Positions 46,465-54,053 of a stretch of DNA of 64,000 nucleotides are shown in pieces (the stretch's first letter is position 1; every line of letters starts with the position of its first letter). Origin of the DNA: Blautia schinkii DSM 10518 (GTDB taxonomy: Bacteria; Bacillota; Clostridia; Lachnospirales; Lachnospiraceae); assembly GCA_000702025.1 (NCBI GenBank), contig JNKJ01000003.1, positions 248,001-312,000 on the forward strand. Direction: 5' to 3'. Both the position numbers and the translations under genes were made by a program. The notes beneath the pieces were generated by a model that searched no databases, had not been told where the DNA came from, and saw only the letters and a program-made list of their open reading frames with translations.

Positions 46465-46632
46465 TCTGGCATAAATTCCGTAATCTCTGATACAGATTCA
46501 AGATTCTCCGGCATAAAATCGATGTTCTTTGGCATAGACTCAATATTCTCCAGCTCTAAATCAATATTCCTTGCCACTGATTTAAGATTCTTCGGCTCTA
46601 AATCAATATTCTTTGCCACAAATCTAAATTTG
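46465..46632. repeat. 21-bp degenerate tandem repeat, eight units
   Basis: Eight consecutive 21-bp units fill 46465-46632 with no insertions or deletions. Typical units are TTCGGCTCTAAATCAATATTC and TCCAGCTCTAAATCAATATTC, and all but the outermost end in a TTC. Period 21 is three-fold, so all six frames repeat. The minus-strand frame 46425-46691 encodes a 14-residue double unit such as AKNIDLEPKNLKSV, but it has no ribosome site. The array lies between the GH51 promoter and the terminator of the oxidoreductase gene. Confidence 0.85.
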
Positions 46633-46659
46633 AGATACAAAGCTAATTTATCTTTATAT

Positions 46660-46722
46660 AAAAAGGCCTCTGTCCAAGATTCAATGCTCATACAGCACCA
46701 AATTGGACAAAAGCCTCTTTTT
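46660..46722 (-). terminator. Terminator after the Gfo/Idh/MocA gene
   Basis: AAAAAGGC...TGTCCAA (46660-46676) pairs with TTGGACA...GCCTCTTTTT (46703-46722). The long stem has one internal mismatch and a 26-base loop, with A/T tracts at both ends. It lies 35 bases beyond the stop at 46757 and separates it from the second GH51 transcription unit. Confidence 0.7.
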
Positions 46723-46756
46723 CTATCGTTATTTAATATCCGTTTTCGTAACCGAT

Positions 46757-47740
46757 TTAGTAACCGATTTCCTTCAAAATCCGGTCAATCATATTAGCGT
46801 TCATAATAGAGAAGTCCTCTGAAACGGCTGGTGTTTCCCCTTCTGCAATACAGCGTCCCAGCTGTTCTACTTCCAAACGGTAATTCTGAGGAGTGGAAAC
46901 CACCTTCACTTCTTCTGTCCCATCAAAATACCTTACCGTATAACTTAAGTCACCGTCCCCGTTAAATTCAAACCCGGTTCCGATTACTGAACCCTTGGTT
47001 CCCTGAATCTCAAATCTGTCAATATGCCTGTCCAGATTTGTCTCAAGTACCATTCCGCAGGAGAATGCCGCCTTTTTCCCATCCGCATATTCCATAAGCA
47101 CCGAAGTATAAGTGTCAATCCCCTCTTTAGAAAAACTGCTCACAGCCTTTATTGTTTCAGGTTCTTCCCCCAGCATACGCAGGATCAGGCTGGTATTATA
47201 CACGCCAAGGTCATACGTACAGCCGCCAAGACTGTCTCTGCGCATACGGATATTGCTCTTATCATAATCTGAAGTGATATAAGCAGATTCTATGTAACGG
47301 ATATCCCCGATAATCCCGCTGTCAATGTCAGATTTTATTGCGGAAATATAAGGACTGTGCTGGTAAGCGAACGCTTCCATCAAAAACACGTTATTATCCC
47401 TGGCAGCCTGGAACATTTCCCGCACCTGGGCCGCTGTAGGCGCCATAGGCTTCTCGCAGAGTACATGCAGCTTCCTATTTAATGCTTTGATTGTCCATTC
47501 ATAATGCAGAGTGTTAGGCAACGGTATATATACTGCCTCCACTTCCGGGTCCTCAAGCAATTCCTCGTAGCTTCCATATGCTTTTTCGAAACCATATTTC
47601 TCCCGGAAGCTCTCTGCCTTTTCCATGCTTCTGCCTGCAATGGCATACATCACGCAATTATCAGCCTGAAGCATACCAGGTAAAGTACTTCTTTCGCAGA
47701 TAAATGCAGTTCCTAAAACACCCCATTTGATTTTCTTCAT
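46757..47740 (-). CDS. Gfo/Idh/MocA family oxidoreductase
   Basis: This oxidoreductase of about 327 residues has an N-terminal Rossmann fold (KKIKWGVLGTAFICERSTLPGML) and the conserved catalytic-lysine motif CEKPMAPTAAQVREM. The C-terminal alpha/beta domain contains GGCTYDLGVYNTSLILRMLGEEP. The family oxidises or epimerises sugars, inositols or their derivatives with NAD(P). ATG 47740 is preferred because GAGAGGG is 7-8 bases upstream. It is probably monocistronic, with its own promoter and terminator. The substrate is unknown. Confidence 0.9.
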   Translation of the reverse strand: MKKIKWGVLGTAFICERSTLPGMLQADNCVMYAIAGRSMEKAESFREKYGFEKAYGSYEELLEDPEVEAVYIPLPNTLHYEWTIKALNRKLHVLCEKPMAPTAAQVREMFQAARDNNVFLMEAFAYQHSPYISAIKSDIDSGIIGDIRYIESAYITSDYDKSNIRMRRDSLGGCTYDLGVYNTSLILRMLGEEPETIKAVSSFSKEGIDTYTSVLMEYADGKKAAFSCGMVLETNLDRHIDRFEIQGTKGSVIGTGFEFNGDGDLSYTVRYFDGTEEVKVVSTPQNYRLEVEQLGRCIAEGETPAVSEDFSIMNANMIDRILKEIGY

Positions 47741-47865
47741 GTTTAATCCCTCTCTTAACCGTGGCATTATTTTCCACATGTTTGGTATTTTGATCAACGC
47801 TCAAGTGTTTTCCCGCTCCGCCAACAGAGACGGGAAACTCCCAATTATTCTGTTGAACTACTTAT

Positions 47866-47895
47866 ATAGTAATGAGTTTTTGTACTAATTGTCAA
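47866..47895 (-). promoter_or_regulatory. Promoter of the Gfo/Idh/MocA gene
   Basis: On the minus strand TTGACA (47895-47890), an 18-base spacer and TACTAT (47871-47866) form a sigma-70-type promoter about 125 bases before the start codon. Confidence 0.6.
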
Positions 47896-47954
47896 GCGCG
47901 AAAAATACCTTACAGCACATTAGATAATTTTAATAAATATTTTTCTTTTATTGG

Positions 47955-48008
47955 TTGACATTGTATTCAATAATGTATATAATCCTTTTATATAAACTAA
48001 TTATATAA
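47955..48008 (+). promoter_or_regulatory. Consensus promoter and dyad for the TetR/flavodoxin operon
   Basis: TTGACA (47955-47960), a 17-base spacer and TATAAT (47978-47983) form a perfect consensus promoter. Just downstream, two TTATATAA boxes (47988-47995 and 48001-48008) are separated by 5 bases, about where transcription begins. This is a good candidate operator for the TetR protein encoded next. The region between this promoter and the divergent one at 47866-47895 holds nothing else I can identify. Confidence 0.75.
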
Positions 48009-48043
48009 CTTGATTATATTTTTCATTTTATAGGAGGTAACCA

Positions 48044-48610
48044 ATGCCTAAGCAAAAAATAACAAAGGAAATGGTAGTAGATGCAGCTTTTGAACTGGCA
48101 CGGGCAGGCGGAATGGAACAGGTTATGGTAAAGAGCATTGCAGAAAAGCTCGGCTGCTCCGTTCAGCCAATCTACAGCTATTGCAATAATATGGACGGAC
48201 TGCGGCAGGATGTCACAAACCAGGCACGGCGGTTTGTCCAGAGCTATGTATCCGCCCGTCTTGACAGGCATGATTTGTTCCGCAGTACCGGGCGGGCATA
48301 TATCCAGCTGGCTAAAGAAGAGCCCCATATCCTCAAGATGTTCGTTTTCCAGGAGAGGAAAAACATTTCATCCTTAGATGACCTGTATCGCACCGAGGCA
48401 AGTCCCCACCTTGCCCAAATCATGGCGGACGAGCTGAACATCACCGTAGAAAAGGCTGCACAGCTTCATCTAAACATGTTAATCTATACCATTGGTATCG
48501 GCACAATTCTTTCTGTGACTACCCCGGGTATCCCGGCAGATGAAATCTATTCACAGCAGGACCACGCCTTTGAGATTTTCTTAAAGGCCACATTGGAGGA
48601 AAAAGAATAA
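48044..48610 (+). CDS. TetR/AcrR family regulator
   Basis: This 188-residue TetR-type repressor has an N-terminal helix-turn-helix (KITKEMVVDAAFELARAGGMEQVMVKSIAEKLGCSVQPIYSYC). Its C-terminal ligand-binding domain contains a WHG-like domain pattern. Its stop overlaps the start of the flavodoxin gene by one base, so the two are co-translated. It likely controls its own operon through the paired TTATATAA boxes. The start follows AGGAGG at ideal spacing. Confidence 0.92.
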   Translation: MPKQKITKEMVVDAAFELARAGGMEQVMVKSIAEKLGCSVQPIYSYCNNMDGLRQDVTNQARRFVQSYVSARLDRHDLFRSTGRAYIQLAKEEPHILKMFVFQERKNISSLDDLYRTEASPHLAQIMADELNITVEKAAQLHLNMLIYTIGIGTILSVTTPGIPADEIYSQQDHAFEIFLKATLEEKE

Positions 48611-49137
48611 TGGAAAAGAAAATTTTATTAGTATATAAAAGCGTAACCGGGTTCACACAGAAATACGCAGAAATGATTGCGCAAGAGATCGACTGCACTC
48701 TTATGGAACTTAAAAAGACCACGGCAGAAACCATGTCAGGCTTTGATACCGTTATTTACGGCGGCAGGGTACATGCCGGAACGTTGGAAGGGCTGAAAGA
48801 CGCAAAGAAACTTTTCCAACAGAGCAAAGCTTCACAGTTTATCGTTTATGCCACCGGCGCTATTCCCAATGCTTCGACCAAAACCATAGAAGAAATGTGG
48901 AGCCAAAACCTCTCACCCGAGGAGCTGCTCCACATCCCGCACTTCTATATGCAAGGCGGCCTCGCCTATGAAAAACTGCCATTGCCCGACAAACTAATGA
49001 TGAAGGCATTCAGCGCAATGATGAAAAAGAAAAAAGACAAAACAGAAGATGAAAAAGTAATGGCGGAGGCTATTTCAGGCTCCTATGATATTTCGTCCAA
49101 AGAATATATTATGCCATTGGTTGCATTACTGAAATAG
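48610..49137 (+). CDS. Flavodoxin domain protein
   Basis: This 175-residue protein has the flavodoxin FMN-binding loop VYKSVTGFTQKYAEMIA at its N-terminus and the second loop VIYGGRVHAGTLEGL. The family includes HemG-like and stand-alone flavodoxins that carry electrons at low potential. The C-terminal part is rich in Lys and Met (MMKAFSAMMKKKKDKTEDE). It is coupled to a TetR gene, suggesting response to a small molecule or redox stress. It lies convergent to the corrinoid operon 34 bases away, but it is on the opposite strand and separately controlled. Confidence 0.88.
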   Translation: MEKKILLVYKSVTGFTQKYAEMIAQEIDCTLMELKKTTAETMSGFDTVIYGGRVHAGTLEGLKDAKKLFQQSKASQFIVYATGAIPNASTKTIEEMWSQNLSPEELLHIPHFYMQGGLAYEKLPLPDKLMMKAFSAMMKKKKDKTEDEKVMAEAISGSYDISSKEYIMPLVALLK

Positions 49138-49170
49138 CTTCGCTGAGTGATCTTCATTTCATCATCAAAC

Positions 49171-49821
49171 TCATATTTCAGGAATATTTCGAAATTTGCA
49201 ATGCACATTTGGACATTTTCTACAGTCATGCTGTGCTTGAAAGACCGTTTCATCCCCTGTCAGGACGAATACCTGACAGGAGGTTTTTACCGGGTCAAGC
49301 ATAAAACCACAGCTAATATCTATTCCAAATCTTTTTTTCAGTTCCAGTCGCTCCCACGCTTCACGCTGAGCTTCCATTGGAATATCATGAGGAGCTTCCA
49401 GGCGTTTTAAAATACCTTTTTTATGTTCTCTGCAGACCTCCCGCAGCTTTTCCAGCATCCTGTCTTCCAATGAAAAGAGAATACTGTCTGCGATTGCGTC
49501 ACAGAGCATGCCTTTTACATAATCGCCCTCCTGAAACGCTTTTGTACTGCATTGCATGATGCGGTCGCCAATACTAAGCACCGCATATATGACAGGAGTG
49601 CCTTCTTTATACTTCTCTGTTTCTATTACCATTGGCAATGTACCAAAACCCAGGATTCCTACGGGTTCTGCAAGCTTAAGAAGCTTGTCACAGATCTCAT
49701 GATACTCGTTTACGATTTCTCCATACGCGCAGCTTTTTTCATCGCAGTCCATTGCTTTTAATACTGCGGAAAGCTTCAGTTTAGGAACCAGATTATCAAT
49801 CTCATAAATTTCATCCATCAA
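49171..49821 (-). CDS. Methionine synthase activation domain-like protein with CxxCxxxxC cluster, possible corrinoid activator
   Basis: This 216-residue protein resembles the cobalamin-dependent methionine synthase activation domain (GDRIMQCSTKAFQEGDYVKGMLCDAIADSILFSLED, then the PMEAQREAWERLELKKRFGIDISCGFMLDPVKTSCQVF block). At its end it has C200-x2-C203-x4-C208 followed by KFR, a probable metal or Fe-S site. Proteins of this shape accompany corrinoid methyltransferase operons and may reduce or re-methylate inactive Co(II) corrinoid. Here it is the last gene of the UroD/corrinoid operon. Activity is inferred. The RamA-type ferredoxin domain is not present. Confidence 0.75.
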   Translation of the reverse strand: MMDEIYEIDNLVPKLKLSAVLKAMDCDEKSCAYGEIVNEYHEICDKLLKLAEPVGILGFGTLPMVIETEKYKEGTPVIYAVLSIGDRIMQCSTKAFQEGDYVKGMLCDAIADSILFSLEDRMLEKLREVCREHKKGILKRLEAPHDIPMEAQREAWERLELKKRFGIDISCGFMLDPVKTSCQVFVLTGDETVFQAQHDCRKCPNVHCKFRNIPEI

Positions 49822-49842
49822 TCAACCACGCTCCTAATAGCC

Positions 49843-50871
49843 TTACCTGTCCTCACTGTCCTCAGATTTCCTGTAAAACTGCTCTGCGGCGCAGAAAAAT
49901 GCTTCCAGATTTTCCATGGAGGTCTGGGGCGGTATATCGCAGCCGCTTGCCAGTACAAAATTTGGATATTTACTGCATTTCTCCAGCAGAGCTTTCGTCT
50001 CCTGCGCAATCACTTCAGGAGTTTCGCTTCGGAGGATGCCCGCCGGATCAATATTTCCAATCACCAGACGGTCAGAAGGAATCGCCTTTAATGCATTCTC
50101 CAGATCAATGGCGTTTCCAAAGCTATATGCTCGTACCTGCAACTCCGCAATTTCCTTCAAAAGGGGAGTTACCTTACCACAGTTATGATAGAGAAACAGG
50201 AAGTTTTCATCCTCCACCGCCTCCTGCACACGTTTCACGTACGGATTGGAAAATTCCCGAATCATAGGTGGTGACAGCAGGCCTGCCGCCGGTTCCGCCA
50301 TTGCGATTCCGTTTGCGCCTGCCTCCTTAAAAGCTTTCGCATACTCAATGAGAAACTGTGTTGATTTTTCCAGGATGGATTCCACCATTTCCGGTTCGTC
50401 ATAGCACAATAGCATGATTTCCGATATATCAAGAAGCCTTCCTGCCAGTGAAAATGGGCCGATAATCCCAGCAAATATGGGTCTGTCTGTGATTCTTTCA
50501 CAGGCCTCCCGAATCCCTTTTACACATTCCCCGGTACGTCCCGCGCCAACCTCCGGAATCTTCAGGGCCTCTGCCTCCTCCTCGTCATGGATCAGCATAT
50601 CGTGCAGTGTGGGAATATCATCCGCACTGTAAACCACCGGACTGCCGAAAGCCTCCGCCTCCACAGAAAGATCCATCAAACTAAACGCTGCCCCGGTGTC
50701 AAACCTTTTTGCGATTGCTTCCATGCAAAGAGCCTGATTATGTCCGCTCTTCACCAGCTCCTCCACATTTTTCCCAATCAACTGTGTGCCTGGGAAGGAT
50801 AAGATTGGCATGGGCTTTTTGTTTTTTCCCTGAAGATACGCATTGATCCACTCATTCATATTCCGTTTCAT
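49843..50871 (-). CDS. UroD/MtaA-superfamily methyltransferase with intact HxC...C zinc site
   Basis: This 342-residue TIM-barrel protein belongs to the uroporphyrinogen decarboxylase superfamily that includes corrinoid methyltransferases MtaA, MtbA and CmuA. It has the zinc ligands of that branch: H229 and C231 in LYHNCGK, and C311 in LASGCDIPPQTS. Of the UroD-type proteins in this operon it is the only one with all three, so it is the best candidate for moving the methyl group from the corrinoid protein to the final acceptor (such as a pterin or thiol) or the reverse. It lies 4 bases after the GH43 gene. Decarboxylation of uroporphyrinogen is unlikely for it. Confidence 0.85.
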   Translation of the reverse strand: MKRNMNEWINAYLQGKNKKPMPILSFPGTQLIGKNVEELVKSGHNQALCMEAIAKRFDTGAAFSLMDLSVEAEAFGSPVVYSADDIPTLHDMLIHDEEEAEALKIPEVGAGRTGECVKGIREACERITDRPIFAGIIGPFSLAGRLLDISEIMLLCYDEPEMVESILEKSTQFLIEYAKAFKEAGANGIAMAEPAAGLLSPPMIREFSNPYVKRVQEAVEDENFLFLYHNCGKVTPLLKEIAELQVRAYSFGNAIDLENALKAIPSDRLVIGNIDPAGILRSETPEVIAQETKALLEKCSKYPNFVLASGCDIPPQTSMENLEAFFCAAEQFYRKSEDSEDR

Positions 50872-50874
50872 GTT

Positions 50875-52998
50875 CTATTCCTCTCTTTCATTGTCATTTT
50901 CTCCAAAAGAAAATGTATTCGGATTAATTGCAAAAGAATCCACAAAAATCCCTTTATCCGCATTTCCACTCTTACGCAGACAGATATAATTCTCTGTACC
51001 GGCCGGAAGATTTACAGGCACCGCTATGGTGTGGGCATTTCTCATGGAAAAATCCCCTGTACTTTTGAACGGAAGCAAAGTCTGGATTTCTCCATTCACT
51101 TCCAGTTCATAAGCAGAACTTCCTGCCTCTCCCCTGCTGTACCGTACCTCCAGAACATACTGCCCCCCGGCTCCGCCGTTCACCTTTGCTATAGTCACTG
51201 CATCTCCGGGGTTTTCCAGATATTTCACAACTCTTCCGCTGAAAGCAAAGTAATCGCTTTCCCTCTGCGGAAGACCGTCCCAGCATCCGTTCCCCATTGG
51301 AGTAAGGGCTCCGTTTGCCGCAGAATAAACCTGACAGCAGCTTTTTTCCGTATATAAAGTCAGATGGTCAATGGCAAGCTTCCCGTATTGGTACCTGCCG
51401 GACTGCACACATATTTTATTTACCCCCGGCTTTACCTCCACCGGCACACGCAGCTCTGACGAAGCCCGTCCCAGAGAAGCTCTGCCATTCACAGGAAATA
51501 CAAGGGAACGTTGATACGTATCATTGACGTAAAGCTCCAGCTCTACCTCATCCTCACTGCAATAATACGGGATTACAAGCTCTCCGTGGCCGCCCGCACC
51601 TCCGTCCAGCAAACCATGAAAAGAGGCCCCTTTCAGTTCCATATTCCCAAGGACACGGTGACAGCTTGCATCCGGGTCAAATACCCTGGCCGCGCCGCGT
51701 CCCACAAAGGAATATACCGGCTCTGCCGTACTCTTTTTCTTTCCGTTATCAAAAGAAAACCAGTCTAACAATACCGGAGCTTTTGCGCAGAAGCACAGAT
51801 TCCTTGTCCCTTGCCCGCAGCAAAGTTCACAGCAGAAAATATCTGTTTTTTTATCTGTTTTTTTATCTGTTTTTTTGTCTGTTTTTTCAAAAGAATCCAC
51901 ACTTCCTACTTCGCAGGTGCCCAGAAGCTCTCCCTCTTCATTATCCTGTCTGATTTCAATCACGGCAGCCTTGCCTTGTATCAACGAGCTTCCGCAAAAC
52001 TGCATTTGGGTATGGTACTCTACATTTGCTATATTGGGGAAACACAGCATTTCCCCCTTTTTCAATTCCACTGCAAAGCCCCCGTCCGGCAGCTCTGTCT
52101 TGCATTCACGAGATGCAGAAAAATACCATTCTGCCTCAATCCTTTCCCATGCGGCATCATACTGTCCGCATCCATATTCCATGATTTTCTGATCAATCAC
52201 AATGCTTCCGTCAGCACGATAATGACATGGAGCCAGATAGGAGGCTCTTAAATATCGATTCGGATTGTCCATTCCTCCGGAAGCAAAATATGTCTGATTA
52301 TGATAGGTAAAATAACTTCCATGGTCAATGTTGCATCCCGTATTTCCCATATACTCATACGGACCGTAAACACAATCCGACATGGCATAATAGGAAGAAT
52401 GTGTCAGATAATACCTCTCTCCGTACTTATGAATCGAGGGCTTGTCCTCCTTGCACGGATTTCCTTTATATTCGATGCGTCTGAGCGGCTCTGCCAGACT
52501 TATCATATCTTCGTTCAGACGGGCAATGAAATAACAGTCACAGGGCGCAGGCACCCTGCATTCTCCCACGATCAGGTACGCACTGCCGTCGTCGTCCTGA
52601 AACACACAGGGGTCCCATTTCGGAAAATCCCTTGGCTCTGTCCGGTAATCCACAAGAGGGCCTCCAAGTGCATCCACAAAAGGGCCGGTCGGCGCATCTG
52701 CCGTTCCCACACCCACGCCCCAGTCTCCCGTAGAAAAATACCAGTAATACTTTCCGTTTTTGTACGCAGCGTCAACAGCCCAACACTGGTCCAGCGCACC
52801 GCAGTAAAAATCCCCGGGGCGAAGCACCGCCTCCTGTTTCCACTCAATCAGATCCTCCGAGGACCATATCTGCCAGTCCTCCATATGAAAGCCTTCCTCA
52901 TATCCCGGGGAATCATGAGTTGCGTATAAATAGACCCGGCCATCAAAAACATGTACATGCGGATCACAAATACCCTGCCTGAATATTATGGGGTTCAT
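50875..52998 (-). CDS. Glycoside hydrolase family 43 protein with CBM6-like modules
   Basis: This protein of about 707 residues starts with a five-bladed-propeller GH43 domain (about 1-290). The GH43 acids are D12 (ICDPHVHVFDG), D129 (FPKWDPCVFQDDDG) and E184 (CKEDKPSIHKYGERYYL). The rest is beta-sandwich, with two or three CBM6-like modules and a KKTD repeat linker (residues about 369-382) encoded by a short 12-base repeat. It lacks a signal peptide, so it is predicted cytoplasmic, which is unusual with CBMs. ATG 52998 is selected, with AAGGAAG upstream. It probably cleaves an arabinose- or xylose-type unit from the imported glycan. Confidence 0.82.
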   Translation of the reverse strand: MNPIIFRQGICDPHVHVFDGRVYLYATHDSPGYEEGFHMEDWQIWSSEDLIEWKQEAVLRPGDFYCGALDQCWAVDAAYKNGKYYWYFSTGDWGVGVGTADAPTGPFVDALGGPLVDYRTEPRDFPKWDPCVFQDDDGSAYLIVGECRVPAPCDCYFIARLNEDMISLAEPLRRIEYKGNPCKEDKPSIHKYGERYYLTHSSYYAMSDCVYGPYEYMGNTGCNIDHGSYFTYHNQTYFASGGMDNPNRYLRASYLAPCHYRADGSIVIDQKIMEYGCGQYDAAWERIEAEWYFSASRECKTELPDGGFAVELKKGEMLCFPNIANVEYHTQMQFCGSSLIQGKAAVIEIRQDNEEGELLGTCEVGSVDSFEKTDKKTDKKTDKKTDIFCCELCCGQGTRNLCFCAKAPVLLDWFSFDNGKKKSTAEPVYSFVGRGAARVFDPDASCHRVLGNMELKGASFHGLLDGGAGGHGELVIPYYCSEDEVELELYVNDTYQRSLVFPVNGRASLGRASSELRVPVEVKPGVNKICVQSGRYQYGKLAIDHLTLYTEKSCCQVYSAANGALTPMGNGCWDGLPQRESDYFAFSGRVVKYLENPGDAVTIAKVNGGAGGQYVLEVRYSRGEAGSSAYELEVNGEIQTLLPFKSTGDFSMRNAHTIAVPVNLPAGTENYICLRKSGNADKGIFVDSFAINPNTFSFGENDNEREE

Positions 52999-52999
52999 G

Positions 53000-54040
53000 T
53001 CAGTCTTCCTTTCCCGATTTCGCCAATCCGTATCGAATCGTCTCATCATACAAAGCCTCCAGATTCTCAAGCTTCCAATCAGGAGTGGAGTTATTTCCCA
53101 TTGTCATAATCAGTCTGCCGCTGTCCCGCCAATAGGTATCCAGCATAAAGCGGACCTCCGCCCGTACCTCCTCTTCTGTCCCAAAGGGAAGGGTATTCTG
53201 CACATCAAATCCGGCGAAAATACATATCTGATTTCCATACTTTTGTGCGATTTCCCGCTCATCCATAGTGTACTTCTGAATGGGGTGAATAACATCCAAC
53301 CCAATCTCAATAAAGTCCGGCAAAAATGATTGAATATTCCCGCAGGTATGAAGCCAGAAGTGAGTCCCCAGCTCATGCGCTTTATCAAAAAGCTTTTTAT
53401 AATACGGCTTGAAAAATTCCCGGAATATTTCCGGCGAAAAAAATGTGGATTTTTGTGTGCCCAGATCATCCGAAACAAAAAATCCGTCCACATGGGTTTC
53501 CTCGCAGGCACGCTCCATCATACGCAGATAGAAATCTGTCAGTCTTTGAAAGAGTCTGTGAACCTTTTCCGGATAAAGATAAAAATCGGTCAGTGCATTT
53601 TCCATTCCCCGCAGCATCCACAGCCGTTCGAAATAGCAGAACCAGAAACGCGCCAATACATATTTATCCGTACTCTCCCTTTGGGGAACCAGCCCCGGAT
53701 ACTCCGGACTTGGGAACGTTTCAAAAAATATCTCCGCCGCTTCTCCCTCCCAATCATCGATCAGAACCTGGCTGTCCAACCCGGCTGACGTATTTTCCTC
53801 CATATCCACTCCGGTCCAGCGGTAATTCGGCTCCTCCTCAGGTGCAGTGAAAAGATTTGGCATATTCAATTCGAAATATTCAATATCGGACGGATAGCCT
53901 GCCAGCCATTTCTTTTTCTGTTCTTCCTTTCCCTGAAACGCATTGCTGTGAATCCAATGGTCAAAGGCAATCGGAGGGCGGACAGCACACCCCCGTCCTT
54001 CAATTACCTGTTTCACCTCATCTCTGGTCAAACATCTCAT
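53000..54040 (-). CDS. UroD-superfamily methyltransferase-like protein, third zinc ligand absent
   Basis: This UroD-like barrel has about 346 residues. The HxC motif is present (H231, C233 in LHTCGNIQSF), but where MtaA-type proteins have a C-terminal Cys this one has IMTMGNNSTPDW. It is thus a divergent paralogue with an altered metal site or a different substrate. The start at 54040 is preferred (AGAGGG 8 bases upstream), because an earlier codon would overlap the mannosidase gene. It is placed between the GH38 and GH43 genes, directly abutting the latter. The function is unknown. Confidence 0.83.
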   Translation of the reverse strand: MRCLTRDEVKQVIEGRGCAVRPPIAFDHWIHSNAFQGKEEQKKKWLAGYPSDIEYFELNMPNLFTAPEEEPNYRWTGVDMEENTSAGLDSQVLIDDWEGEAAEIFFETFPSPEYPGLVPQRESTDKYVLARFWFCYFERLWMLRGMENALTDFYLYPEKVHRLFQRLTDFYLRMMERACEETHVDGFFVSDDLGTQKSTFFSPEIFREFFKPYYKKLFDKAHELGTHFWLHTCGNIQSFLPDFIEIGLDVIHPIQKYTMDEREIAQKYGNQICIFAGFDVQNTLPFGTEEEVRAEVRFMLDTYWRDSGRLIMTMGNNSTPDWKLENLEALYDETIRYGLAKSGKED

Positions 54041-54053
54041 AACTATGTCCCTC

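Noticed and set aside
46465-46632. Possible CRISPR array or Cas-associated repeat
   Set aside because: Strict 21-bp periodicity without spacers. It is a tandem repeat.
46425-46691. 88-codon frame as a real gene
   Set aside because: No ribosome binding site before the ATG and composition set by the DNA repeat. Kept only as a finding.
49843-50871. Haem-pathway uroporphyrinogen decarboxylase (HemE)
   Set aside because: Five paralogues beside a corrinoid protein, and an MtaA-like HxC...C site in this one, argue for methyl transfer, and no haem gene is nearby.
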